Shown here: one piece after another, positions 43,250 to 52,923 of the stretch
Position numbering within the stretch: position 1 is the stretch's first letter
Layout of the letters: the number at the start of each line of letters is the position of its first letter
Origin: Closterium sp. NIES-65
Taxonomy: Eukaryota; Streptophyta; Zygnematophyceae; Desmidiales; Closteriaceae
Length of the DNA stretch: 64,000 nucleotides
Reading direction: 5' to 3'
NCBI GenBank assembly: GCA_948144175.1
Contig: CANXME010002654.1
Coordinates: forward strand, 1,798,001 to 1,862,000
Notes under the pieces: generated by a model
What the model saw: the letters and a program-made list of their open reading frames with translations, nothing else
The model's database searches: none
Told to the model about the DNA's origin: nothing
Position numbers and translations under genes: made by a program

Positions 43250-43394
43250 TGACAAAAGTTAGAAGAAAGAAAGAGGAAAGAGGAAAGAGGAATGAACTAG
43301 CAGAAATGGGGATACAAATAGCAAACCCTAGAAGGGTTGTACTCGCTATAGAGCACCCCACTACAGGCTAGAACATAAGATTAATATTCTGACA
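43250..43394 (-). repeat. Element N 5' LTR (145 bp)
   Basis: Matches 41859-41996 apart from one extra AAAGAGG unit and one substitution. Confidence 0.9.
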
Positions 43395-43570
43395 TAGGTA
43401 TGCCGGTGGGAAAAGTAGGAAATAAGAGAAATAAATAGAAGGCTCTAGAAAATAGAATAGTAGGCCGATTGAGATGAGATAAAGACCAAAATAAAGAGGA
43501 GAAAAGGGAGAATGGGATAACGGAAAAATATAATAGTGAGAAAATATTATAACGGGGACGTCCTCTCACA
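43395..43570 (-). repeat. Element Y 5' LTR, outer part
   Basis: Matches 30203-30376 of the 3' LTR and ends with the same CTCTCACA on the plus strand. B leader sequence follows. Confidence 0.9.
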
Positions 43571-43818
43571 CGCTCGGTGGCGCTGGTTCAGGGCGGCGCG
43601 GCAGTCGCAGTAAGGGCAGCGGTAGGGCCGTAGGTAGGGCGCCAGTAGGGCCGCAGAAAGAGCGGCTGGCGGGCCGCAGATAGGGCGGCGGGTGGGCCGC
43701 AGGAGGGCGGCAAGTGGGCCGCAGGTCGGGCGGCGGTAGGGCCGCAGTGGTAGGGCGGCAGGTGGGCCGCAGGTCGGGCGGCGGGTGGGCCGCAGGTAGG
43801 GCGGCAGGTGGGCCGCAG
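43571..43818 (-). repeat. Element B leader repeats between Y and S2
   Basis: GGGCCGCAGGTAGGGCGGC-type units, the complement of the middle leader zone of element C. The array continues beyond S2 at 44044. Confidence 0.8.
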
Positions 43819-44043
43819 AGTCAAGAATAATATATATTTCTATATATTGTTTTGTAACTGCCTGTAGTGTAGACTAGTGTAGTTATATAATGTTCTGTTT
43901 TGGTGGTGCACCTTTCATCTTGCCTATATGTACTGCTCGCTCTATAGTGAAAACCCTTCTTCTCTTTTCAATTCTCTCGACTCTACTCAACTTACTCGAA
44001 CTCAACTAGCTATGGCTCCTTTAGCCTAGCTAAGCTTTTGACA
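43819..44043 (+). mobile_element. S2: 225-bp insertion with CGCAG duplication, probable solo LTR of an unknown element
   Basis: CGCAG lies at 43814-43818 and 44044-44048. The insert starts AGTCAAGAATAATATATA and ends AAGCTTTTGACA, so the ends are imperfect inverted repeats (AGTCAA against TGTCAA). It is AT-rich in a GC-rich array. An LTR would start TG; here the first base is A, perhaps a mutation. TATA-like sequence near its left end fits a promoter in plus orientation. It matches no other LTR here, so a small non-autonomous element is the alternative. Confidence 0.65.
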
Positions 44044-44432
44044 CGCAGGTCGGGCGGCGGGTGGGCCGCAGGTCGGGCGGCGGAAGGGCCGCAGGTAGGG
44101 CGGCGGGCGGGCCGCAGATAGGGCGGTAGGTGGGCCGCAGGTCGGGCGGCGGGTGGGCCGCAGGTAGGGCGGCGGGCGGGCCGCAGTTAGAGAGGCGGCA
44201 AGGCCGCAGCACAGGGCGGCGGAGCCGCCGCGAGTGGCGGCGGAGCCGCAGCGAGGGGCTGCGGGGCCGCAGTGAAGGGCGGCGGAGCCGCAGCGAGGGG
44301 CGGCGGGGCCGCAGTGAAGGGCGGCGCAAGCCGCAGCGAAGGGCGGCGCAAGCCGCAGTGAAGGGCGGCGGAGCCGCAGCGAGGGGCGGCGCAAGCCGCA
44401 GCGAAGAGCGGCGGGGCCGCAGGTAGGGCGTA
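44044..44432 (-). repeat. Element B distal leader repeats
   Basis: GGGCGGCGGGTGGGCCGCAG units to about 44200, then GGGCGGCGGAGCCGCAGCGA units. Stops are rare, so long spurious frames appear. Confidence 0.8.
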
Positions 44433-44454
44433 GGGGGGGGGGGGGGGGGGGGGG
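44433..44454. repeat. 22-base G homopolymer in element B leader
   Basis: Uninterrupted G on the plus strand at the outer end of the leader array. Confidence 0.9.
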
Positions 44455-44533
44455 CGCTAGGGCGGCTCAACGACGTGAGAGCCCGGAGCGCGACTCGGGC
44501 AGAGCGCGCTTCGCGCAGGAAAAAAAACTCGAT

Positions 44534-44584
44534 GTGGTGGTGGGCCCTAGGCACAGTTCCCACGGGGGAACCTACTCGATACCA
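44534..44584 (-). promoter_or_regulatory. Element B PBS and post-PBS hairpin
   Basis: The minus strand reads TGGTATCGAGTAGG after the LTR. GTTCCC (44556-44561) pairs with GGGAAC (44566-44571) around four bases. GGGCCCACC on the minus strand follows at about 44540-44548. Confidence 0.75.
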
Positions 44585-44718
44585 TGAGGAAATTAGAACG
44601 AGAATGAAATGAACTATGAATGAAGTGGGTACAAGTACTAACCCTAATTGGGTTGTACCCCCTATGGGATACCCCACTACAGCCTACACAAAAGTATAAG
44701 CTATATAATGTTCTGACA
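44585..44718 (-). repeat. Element B 5' LTR (134 bp)
   Basis: On the minus strand TGTCAGAACATTATATAGC to CTAATTTCCTCA, with the family core. No matching 3' LTR is present at the left end of B. Confidence 0.9.
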
Positions 44719-45660
44719 TCCACAGCACCAGAAGCAGCACCAACTCCAGGGTCCTCAGCACCAGCAGCAACTCCAACGCCCGGGTCATCAGTACCAGCAG
44801 CAGCTCCAACGCCTAGGTCCTCAGCACCAGTAGCAGCACCAGCGCCCGGGTCCGCAGCACCAGCCGTAGCTCCAACGCCCGGGTCCGCAGCACCAGAAAC
44901 AGCTCCAACCTCTGGGGCCGCAGCACCAGCAGAACCAGTAAAGTCTCCAGCACCAGCAGCACCACCAGCAGCAGCGGGGTCCGCGACACCAGGCGCGCCA
45001 CTCCGAAGAGTGCAGTGCCGCTCGTACCACTCACAGATCCGCTCACGGGAGGGGAGCTCCCGGCTAGGAGGAGAAGCACTAGCACCACTCCCAGTAGTAC
45101 GCCTGGCTCCAGAAGTGCCTCTCCTGAGGCTGCAGTACTGGAAGTACCACTCACGCAGCTACTCCGAGGAGAGGGCTCCGCCAGGTGTAGGACCCTCAGG
45201 CTCAAGACCTCCAGACTCAGAACCCCCAGACTCCGGACTCTGCGGCTCAGCACCCCCAGGCTCAGTACTCCCAGGCTCAGCACCCCCAGGCTCCGCACCC
45301 CAAGGCTCAGCACCCCCAGGCTCCGCACCCCCAGGCTCCGAGGTTCGTAGAGAACGAGGGGAGGTGGAGACCTGACAGTGTGCCCGACGGGACCGCAGGT
45401 TAGGGAAGGACAGTGGAGGAGGTCGCAATGACCATACCCCCAGAGGGGTCAGCGAGGGAGACAGCAACTGGCCGAGCAAGCGGCTCAAGGGCAGTGCGGT
45501 CACGAAAGAAGCAGCGAGAAGCACCTGAGTCCAGTGTGAAGGTGTGCAGTGCTGCCGTCGACTCAGTACCAGGGGGAGCAGACGCACAAGCACCTAGAGC
45601 AGCTGCCTCACCAGCACCAGGGGTAGCAGACACACTAGTACCTGCAGCGGCAGACGCACT
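44719..45660 (-). pseudogene. Element G protease joined to integrase-RT linker by internal deletion
   Basis: The protease region reads LDSGASRCFFRD near 45525 and continues to the end of the SFSTN-like segment at about 45337. There, instead of the pre-integrase and integrase, the minus strand enters GAEPGG-type repeats of the linker. Two motifs like PQELREW follow (SSEELREWYFQYC near 45160, RERICEWYERHC near 45040), then VGAAAGTDDPG-type repeats. Integrase is wholly absent. Confidence 0.75.
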
Positions 45661-47034
45661 AGTCCTAATGCCCGGGTCGGGTGGCACACACAGGTACTCA
45701 GCACCCTCTCCACTAGTAGACATCACATACATAGCAGTGAGAATAGCATCAAAGTCTAGAGCATAGATATCAATCCCCTTCTTCAGGAGATCAACCCAGC
45801 GGGGCAGCTCAGTGGCCTGAGGGAACTGAACACGCCAAGCATCGTTGAGACGAGCGAAGCAGCGCTGTGTGGCGTGCGGTCCCCCACACGGCTGACCAGT
45901 GCGGTCACCAGTGCGAATGACGTACGTGCAGCTAAAGCCACCCCCCCCCCCCCCCCCCCCCCCCCGTGCTGAGAGTACCACTCACGGATCTCCTGGGGCG
46001 ACGGAGTGTACTGCTTGCCCTGGCCACCGCCAGCGCCTCCACGACCACCACCGCTGCTGCCACCTCCTCGACCACCCCAACCCCTGTCCACCGCCACCCC
46101 CACCACCGCCTCCGCCCCTGCCACCTCCCCCGCCGCTGCCGCCACAATCCCCACCGCTGCCACTAGCCCCTCCAGTCGCGCCACCACCCCCACCGCCGCC
46201 ACCGCCCCCACCCCCGCCTCCCCCGCTGTCACCGCCACCGCCCTTGCCCCCTTTTCCCTTGCCGCTGCGGCGCCTGCTCGAAGCAGACGCAGTCCCGACC
46301 TTCTCAGCACCAAGGAGGTCGACAGCAGCAGCAGAGGCGACAGAGGGAAGAAGGGGGGAAGGAGAACACCCCTCAAAGAACGGGGTACGGGGGTCGCCAC
46401 GAGAGGCACCTACACTGACTATGCTAGCCTCAGCTGCAAGGAGTTCCTTCTCGAGGAGGGCAATGGTGAGCTCAGTGGGGCAGCGAGCTAGGAAGTGGTC
46501 CCTTACGTAGCGCAGAGTGTCAAGGAGGCGGGTGACTAGATGGTAGAGAGTGAGCCAGAGCGGGGGTGGGTTCTTGGCAAGGAACTCATCAGGCATGGCG
46601 GCGCGGAAGCGAGCCTCATTAGTGCGGAGGTGCGTAATGAGGTCAGCGACTCGGTGGAAAGAGGCTAAGTTGGGGAACAGGTAGGGAAGAGAGAGACAGC
46701 CTACTGCGGCAGAGGCCGGTGAGGAGTAGCGGGCAATGACAGCAGTGTACAGTGGCTGTGCAGTCTTGTGCTGCCCAAAGTGCTTGCGCTCATCTATCGG
46801 CAGGGAGTTGCGAATAGCGAAGCGAGCATGGGCGTCACGAGTCTGCCACTGTGAGCGGGTAGTGCTGTCAGCACTAGCAGCAGGAGCAGTAGAATGGCCT
46901 AGGGCGTGATCGTACAGTGAGATGTCCTCCTTGGCAGTGAGCTGTAGGAAGAGGTGTAGGACATCTAGCTAGGTTTCGAACTTCACTGCCGGGCGGCATT
47001 CAGCATCGAAAGCTAGCACAGGAGGGCTAGCCAT
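45661..47034 (-). pseudogene. Element G gag, nonsense and homopolymer-disrupted
   Basis: The ATG is at 47032-47034 (MASPPVLAFDAE). A TAG near 46968 replaces the Trp of the VWLDDLQ segment. The capsid-like part continues with MPDEFLAKNPPP and EGCSPSPLLPS, followed by a basic patch and poly-Gly (about 46010-46245). SPQEIREWYSQHGG comes next, then a C-run of 25 bases (45941-45965) that shifts the frame. The Cys/His motif follows (CTYVIRTGDR, CGGPH, RCFARLNDAW). Confidence 0.8.
45941..45965. repeat. 25-base C homopolymer in element G gag
   Basis: It lies between the IREW motif and the Cys/His motif, in the glycine-coding stretch (GGN codons on the minus strand). It is the longest homopolymer in the window. 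Confidence 0.9.
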
Positions 47035-47737
47035 AGCAGTAGGGGCACCCCAAAAACAGTAGGCATTGCGACTCAGGTAGGGCGGCTCGGTCCAGTACGG
47101 GCGGCGCGGCTCGGTTCAGGTAGGGCGGCGCGACTCGGTAAGGGCGGCGCGGCTAGGTCCGGGTGGCGCGGCTCGGTTTGGGCGGCGCGGCTCGGTTTGG
47201 GCGGCGCGGCTCGGTTTGGGCGGCGCGGCTCGGTTTGGGCGGCGCGGCTCGGTTGGTGCGGCGCGGCTCGGTTTGGGCTAGGCGGCTCGGTTCAGGCGGC
47301 TCGGCTCGGGCTGGGCGGCTCGGTTCGGGCTGCTAGGGGCGAGCGCGGGGCCGATCGGGGCCTCTAGGGGCGAGCGCGGGGCCATAAGGGGCCTCTAAGG
47401 GCGAGCGCCGGGCCGTAAGGGGCCCGCTAAGGGCGAGCGCGGGGCCGTTCGGGGCCTCTAGAGGCAAGCGCGGGGGCGTAAGGGGCCGCTAAGGGCGAGC
47501 GCGGGGCCGACGGGGGCCTCTAGGGAGGTGAGCGCGGGGCCGACGGGGCCGTTAGGGGTGATCGCGGGGCCGTAAGGGGCGAGCGCGTGGGCCGACGGGG
47601 CCTTAAGGGGCAGCGCGCGAGTCGCTAAGGGGCGGGTCGCGGGTCGCGGGGCCTTAGGGGGCCGTGAAAAACGAGGCGCCCTAGGGCGCAGTTAGGTAGG
47701 TTGGTAGGTAGGTAGGTAGTGGTGGGCCAAAAAAAAA
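47035..47737 (-). repeat. GC-rich repetitive leader of element G
   Basis: GGCGGCGCGGCTCGGTTT-type units near gag (to about 47330), then GGGGCGAGCGCGGGGCC-type units to about 47670, then GGTAGGTAGGTA. No coding sequence is recognised. Confidence 0.75.
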
Positions 47738-47770
47738 CGGTCCTAGCGAAGGACCTGCTCTATTCCACGA
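47722..47770 (-). promoter_or_regulatory. Element G PBS and post-PBS hairpin
   Basis: The minus strand reads TGGAATAGAGCAGG, three bases from the LTR end. GGTCC (47739-47743) pairs with GGACC (47751-47755) around seven bases. A T-run and GGCCCACCAC follow on the minus strand. Confidence 0.75.
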
Positions 47771-47899
47771 TGAAATGAACGAACAGGAATGATTGAACTA
47801 ACAGTGAAATCAGTACAAGTACCTAACCCTAGAATTGTGTACCCCCTATAGGCTAACCCACTGTAGCCTAAACAAGCACAACATATATAATGTTTGACA
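47771..47899 (-). repeat. Element G 5' LTR (about 129 bp)
   Basis: On the minus strand TGTCAAACATTATATATG to GTTCATTTCA. It is nearest to the F LTR. The inner end is uncertain by three bases, because the segment before the PBS differs from F. Confidence 0.85.
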
Positions 47900-50800
47900 C
47901 CAGTACCCCCAGTGGTAGCACCAGCGCCAGCAGCACCTCCAGCTCCAGCACCCCCTGTAGCTCCACTAGCTCCAGGACCTCCAGCAGCACCAGTAGCACC
48001 CCCAGCAGGACCGCCTCCAGTACCGCCAGCAGTACCCTCAGCGCCAACACCCTCAGCAGCTCGAGCTCCAGTCGAACCACAAGAAGACGCACTAGCTCCA
48101 GCTCCAGTAGTACCGGCAGGCCCAACAGCTCCACTACTCCCAGTACGAGCACCTCCGGGACTCGTGGTACCAGCACCCTCAGCAGCAGGAGAACCTCCAG
48201 CTCCAGCAGCACGCCTCCAGCGCCGGGCTAACCACTCACGCACCTCTTGTGGAGAGAGGGGCTCCCGCCGAGACGGAGCACGCGGAGAACCTCCAGGCCC
48301 AGCACCGCCAGACGCCACACGAGTAGGCCCAGCTCCCTCAGGCTCCGCACCCCCAAGCTCAGCACCTCCAGGAGTAGCACCCTTAGGCTCAGTACCCCCA
48401 GGCTCAGCACCGCCAGGCTCAGCACCCCCAGGCTTAGCACCCCCAAGCGTAGCACCCACACGCTCAGCACCCCCAGAGTCAGCACCCCCAGGCTCAGCAC
48501 CCCGAGCAGCACCAGAGTCACCAGCTACCTCAACAGGCTCGACTGCGTCTACCTGGGACACACCTGAGGGGGCAGGACCCTGAGGGGGAAGGGGGTCTAC
48601 CGCGGGGGGACCTGGCACAAGAAAGAGTGGTGGCGGGGGAAGGGACGGAGTGCGATAGGGGAAGAGACGGTAGTAGGGAACTGACTCGTCAAACGTGACG
48701 TCCTGGGAGGACAGAACACGTCAAGAGGTGGGGTGGTAGAACTGCCACCCTGGCGCGTCAGGGGGGAAGGCAAGAAAGACACAGGGAGCACCACGAGGGG
48801 ACAGCTTATCCGCAGACAGGTCGCGGACAAACGCCCGAGATCCCCAGACACGGAGCGTAGACGCATCGCCAACCTTCCCCGTCCACAGCAAAGCTGGGGA
48901 GGTCTCCGGCATGGAGACCCTGGGGTGAAGGTTGATATGATGCGCCACGTAACGAACCGCAAACGGCCACAGAAAATGAGGGGCAGCCGCATGCATCATG
49001 GACGTACGAGCGACGTCCATGACCATGCCAATGCGGCGCTCAGCAATCCCATTTTGCTGTGGAGAGTCTGGAAGCGTGAAGGTCTGGCGGATGCCTCGTG
49101 CACGAAAGTAGGCTCGCAGAAGGCCAGAGGAGAACTCTCCGCCTCTGTCAGAGTGCAAACGCAGAATAGGAAAGTCCGAGCCGAAACTCTTCCTGAGCTG
49201 GAGACGAGCTGCGTGGATCCAGTCGATCAACACCTCTGTGACATCACCCTTGCTGCGCAAGGGGAAGACTGTGGTGTAACGCGAGTAGTCGTCAACCACC
49301 AGCAAGAAGTAGCGCTCGTGACCCTGTCCACGGACGCGGGCTGGGCCCCACACGTCCATGTGAAGCGTCTGCAGCGGGGCCTCTGTCGGAGGAAACTGGG
49401 AGGAGTGAGGGGCAGCACGCTGCCGCCCCTCGACACAAGGGACGCAGGTAGGGGCAGGCCCCGGAGGAAGGGGAGGGAGGGACCGGGGGAGCCCAGAGAC
49501 AAGGATACGGGAGGCCATGCCTCGGAGACGAGGCAGGGAGGGGTGACCAAGGCGGTGGTGCCTGAGGAGAGTCTGGTGAGACAGGAGGCGACACGAGCAG
49601 GGGGCAGACTCAGGACCAGACCTGGACGCTGCAGCAAACACCTGACCCGACACAGCTACCTGACCAGACGCAGTGACTGGAGGAGACTCAATGGTCAGTG
49701 TGTACAGGCTCGACCCCGGCCGACGTGTAAACGTGGCCAAGTGTTGGCCCGTCCGAGCGTCCGTGCAGTGGGTCACTCGCTTGCTCGCAGGAGTGAACTG
49801 GTGAACCCCCGCATCCTGTAGGTCAGCACCACTCACCAAGTTCGTAGAGAACGAGGGGAGGTAAAGACCAGACAGGGTGCCAGAGGGGGCCGCCGAACAC
49901 GGGAGGACAGTGGAGAAGTGGGCAAGGACAGGACCCCCAGAGGGGTCTGCCAGAGAGACTGCAACTGGCCTACCAAGCGGCGTGAGTGTGGTGCGGTCTC
50001 GAAAGAAGGAGCGAGAAGCCCCCGAGTCAAGGGTGAAGGTGTGGAAGGCCGGAGCCGACGAGGTACGTGAGAGAGCAGACTCACTAGCACCTGAGGAAGC
50101 AGATGCACTGGCACCTAGAGCAGCACCCTCGCTAGCACCTAGAGCAGCAGCCTCACCAGTACCTAGAGCAGCAGTCCCAATGCCCGGGTCGGGCGGAAAA
50201 CACCGGTAACAGTCACCCTCATCACTAATAGTCACAGCATACATGGCAGCAATAATAGCATCAAAGTCAAGGTCAAAGATAGCTACTCCCGCCCTAGACA
50301 GCTCGCCCCTGCGAGGGATCTCAGTGGCTTTAGGGAACTGGTGACGCCAAGCGTCCGTCAGGCGGCCAAAGCAGCGTTGGGTGGAGTGCGCACCCCCGCA
50401 CGGCTCACCCGCGCGGTCGCTGATGCTTAGGACGTAGGTGCGGGGACCTGTACCCCCACCCCGCGGACGTGCAGCGTACCACTCACAAAGCTAATGAGGG
50501 GGAGGGATCTCACGAGTGCGCTGCTGGTGCTGCTGCTGCTGGCGTTGACCACCACCGGAGCCGACCCTCTGCGCAGCGCCACCCCGACCAGCTCCACCTC
50601 CTCCGCCGCCGCCTCCTCCACCGCCGCTACCTCCGCCACCTCCGCTCCCACCGCCACCGCCGCCGCCACCTCCGCCTCCACTGCCGCCACTGACGCCCCC
50701 ACCCCTGCCACCACCCCCACCGCCACCCCCACCCCCTCCGCCGCCTCCACCGCCGCCCCCACCGCCCCCGCTAGCTCCTCCAGCGTCCTTGCCCCCCTTG

Positions 50801-51602
50801 CCCTTGTTTGTGCGGCGTCTCGCGCCAGGGGGAGACGCCGCACCGACCGACTCAAGACCAACAAGGTCGGCCGCAGCAGCAGAGGCAACATAGGGCAAGA
50901 GGGGAGAGGGGGAGCACCCCTCGAAGGCAGGGGCACGAGGGTCACCACGAGAGGCTCCTACAGCGACTATGCTCTTCTCTGCTGCTAGGAGGTGCTCCTC
51001 AAGGAGGTCAATGGTGAGGGTGGTGGGGCAAACAGAGAGAAAGTGGTCCCTGACCGGGTGAAGGGTGTCAGGGAGCCGGGTGACTATGTAGTAGAGGGTG
51101 ATGTACATAGGGGGGGGGTTCTTAGCGCAGAACTCAGGAGGAAGGGCAGCGCGGTAGCGAGTGTCACTAGTGCGCAGGTGCGTAATGAGGTCAGCGACTG
51201 TGGGAAAAGCAGCGAGGTCAGGGAATAGGTACGGCAGGATGAGGCGGCTAAGTGTAGCAGTGGCAGGGGAAGAGTAGCATGCAACTACAGCGTCGTACAA
51301 GGACTTAGCACTCTTGTACTGACTAAAGTGTGCACGCTCAGCGGTAGGCAAGTGGCGGCGTACACCAAGACGGGCAGCAGCATCGCGTGTGGCCCACTGT
51401 GAGCGAACAGTGGCGTCAGCATCAGCAGCATGGGCAAAAGAGGCACCAGGAGTAAGGTCAAAGAGAGAGAGACCGTCTGCCCTGTCGCACTGTAGGAAAA
51501 GCTGCAGGTCATGTACCCAGACGTCAAAGTCAATGGCCCGACCCTCAGCGTCAAAAGCGAGGACACTGGGGGTAGCCATGACAGCAGTAGACTAGCAGCT
51601 AG
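47900..51602 (-). mobile_element. Element H: copia-type element, middle part between insertions G and I
   Basis: Gag, protease, integrase and part of the linker are present on the minus strand. G interrupts the linker on the left and I interrupts the leader on the right. Neither LTR of H is in the window. It is the oldest level of the right-hand nest. Confidence 0.85.
47905..51579 (-). pseudogene. Element H gag-protease-integrase-linker
   Basis: The ATG is at 51577-51579 (MATPSVLAFDAEGR). Gag runs through [11 protein letters not shown] and poly-Gly (about 50590-50790). TAG at 50491-50493 replaces Gln in the PQQLREW motif. The Cys/His motif and protease (LDSGAS near 50030) follow, then pre-integrase ([11 protein letters not shown]), with integrase D, D, E near 49350, 49150 and 49060. 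A TGA near 48720 replaces Arg before VLSSQDVTF. The linker (GAEPGG-type repeats, SPQEVREWLARRW near 48235) continues to 47905, where G is inserted. Confidence 0.85.
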
Positions 51603-51735
51603 TGTTAGAATGCTATATAGCTTGTACATTTGTGTAGGCTATAGTGGGGTATCCCATATGGGGTACAACCCAATTAGGGTTGGTACTTGTACTCACTCAT
51701 TTCATAGTTCATTCATTCTCGTTCTACTTTCCTCA
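51603..51735 (+). repeat. Element I 5' LTR (133 bp)
   Basis: TGTTAGAATGCTATATAGC to CTACTTTCCTCA. It is nearest to the B LTR. Confidence 0.9.
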
Positions 51736-51782
51736 TGGTATCGAGCAGGTTCCCCCGTGGGAACTGTGCCTAGGGCCCACCA
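51736..51782 (+). promoter_or_regulatory. Element I PBS and post-PBS hairpin
   Basis: TGGTATCGAGCAGG is the PBS. GTTCCC (51749-51754) pairs with GGGAAC (51759-51764) around CCGT. GGGCCCACC follows at 51773-51781. Confidence 0.75.
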
Positions 51783-51849
51783 TATCGAGAAATTCTTTTT
51801 TTTCCTGCCCGAAGCGCGCTCCCCCCGAGTCGCGCCTCGTGCTTTCACC

Positions 51850-52860
51850 TCGTCGAGCCGCCCTAGCGGCCCTCCCTCCCTTAGCGGCCCCGCCGCCCGT
51901 TCGTGCGGCCCCGCCGCCTGCATTCTCGGCCCCGCCGCCCCACTTCGCGGCCCCGCCGCCCTACTCCTGCGGCCCCGCCGCCCTACGTCGCGGCCTCGCC
52001 GCCCTACTCAGCGGCCACGCCGCCCTGCTCCTGCGGTCCCGCCGCCCCACGTCGTGGCCCCGCCGCCCTACTGTTGCGGCCCCGCCGCCCTACGTCGCGG
52101 CCCCGCCGCCTTACTCGGCGGCCCCGCCGCCCTGCTCCTGCGGCCCCGCCGCCCTACGTCGCGGCCCCGCCGCCTTCCTCGGCGGCCCCGCCGCCCTCTT
52201 CGGCGGCCCCGCCGTCCTACTCCTGCGGCCCCGCCGCCCTACTTCGCGGCCCCGCCGTCCCACTCCTGCGGCCCCGCCGCCCTACTTTGCGGCCCCACCG
52301 CCCTACTCCTGCGGCCCCGCCGCCCTACTTCGCGGCCCCGCCGTCCTGCTCCTGCGGCCTCGCCGCCCTACTTCGCGGCCCCGCCATCCTGCTCCTGCGG
52401 CCTTGCCGCCCTACTTCGCGGCCCCGCCGCCCTACTCAGCGGCCCCGCCGCCCTACTTCGCGGCCCCGCCGCCCTGCTCAGCGGCCCCGCCGCCCTGCTC
52501 CTGCGGCCCCGCTACTCTACTTCGCGGCCCCGCCGCCCTGTTTCAGCGGCCCCGCTGCCCGTCTGCTGCGGCCCCGCCGCCCTTCTCAGCGGCCCCGCCG
52601 CCCTCAACTCCTACAGCGCTGCCCGAGCCGCCGAACGCCACGCCGCCCTACAGCAGCACTACCGAGCCGCTCAGTAGCAGAGGAGCCGAGCCGCCCTGCC
52701 GCCGAGTCGCACTACAGCCGAGCCGCCCGGCCGCCCACCAGCCGAGCCGCCGTGCAGCCGAGCCACACAGCAGCCGAGCCGCCGAGCCGCCGAGCCGCCC
52801 TAGCAGCCGAGCCGCCGAGCCGCCCTACAGCCGAGCCGCCCGAGCAGCCTTGTCCGGTGA
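51850..52860 (+). repeat. GC-rich repetitive leader of element I
   Basis: GCGGCCCCGCCGCCCTACT-type units of about 21 bp fill 51870-52610. GAGCCGCC-type units follow to about 52850. Three frames stay open for 350-450 codons; the products are repetitive and differ from those of other elements, so I do not call a gene. Confidence 0.8.
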
Positions 52861-52923
52861 GCACAGCTCCTCTGTCACTACGTGCCCTTCCCCTACTGCT
52901 TGCACTGCTAGTCGTCTGTCGTC

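Larger units (their letters stand above)
41859..43394 (-). mobile_element. Element N: 1.5-kb non-autonomous LTR element inserted in the Y LTR
   Basis: TAGGT flanks both ends (41854-41858 and 43395-43399). LTRs are 138 and 145 bp and differ by one base and a 7-bp repeat unit (AAAGAGG). The minus strand has the PBS TGCTATCAGAGCAGG and the pre-LTR hairpin. Next to the 3' LTR, about 110 bases match the 3' noncoding region of the copia family (CTCAGGGTGGATCACA and GAGCACAAGTTCAAG). The rest is low-complexity and GC-rich repeat. No gag, protease, integrase, RT or RNase H is recognisable, so it is a TRIM/LARD-like parasite of the family. Confidence 0.85.
29975..43570 (-). mobile_element. Element Y: Ty3/gypsy chromovirus inserted in B leader, with nested F and N
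   Basis: Minus strand order: 5' LTR (split by N), PBS, leader, gag (cut from its leader by F), protease, remnant RT, RNase H, integrase, chromodomain, polypurine tract, 3' LTR. Integrase after RT marks it as Ty3/gypsy and the terminal chromodomain as a chromovirus. Flanks GGCTC (29970-29974) and CGCTC (43571-43575) are a target duplication with one mismatch. Its moderate GC content contrasts with the copia family around it. Most of RT is deleted, so this copy could not move by itself. Confidence 0.9.
9752..44718 (-). mobile_element. Element B: copia-type element split into five pieces by nested insertions
   Basis: Pieces are 9752-12419 (RNase H, RT, part of integrase), 19967-22080 (pre-integrase, protease, gag), 29505-29974 (gag start and leader), 43571-43818 (leader) and 44044-44718 (leader, PBS, 5' LTR). 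Joining pieces across the inserted elements restores continuous homology, and the junctions carry target duplications ACAGG, CGTCT, GGCTC/CGCTC and CGCAG. The 3' LTR is missing: at 9752 the sequence departs from the family inside the pre-LTR hairpin. TCCAC (44719-44723) after the 5' LTR is the one visible target copy, within element G. Confidence 0.85.
44719..47899 (-). mobile_element. Element G: internally deleted copia-type element, 5' part only
   Basis: Minus strand: 5' LTR 47771-47899, PBS, leader, gag, protease, then a direct jump to the linker. B is inserted in the linker. The RT, RNase H and 3' LTR that should continue beyond B are not found at the left end of B. CCAGT (47900-47904), next to the LTR, is one target copy, within element H. 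Confidence 0.85.
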
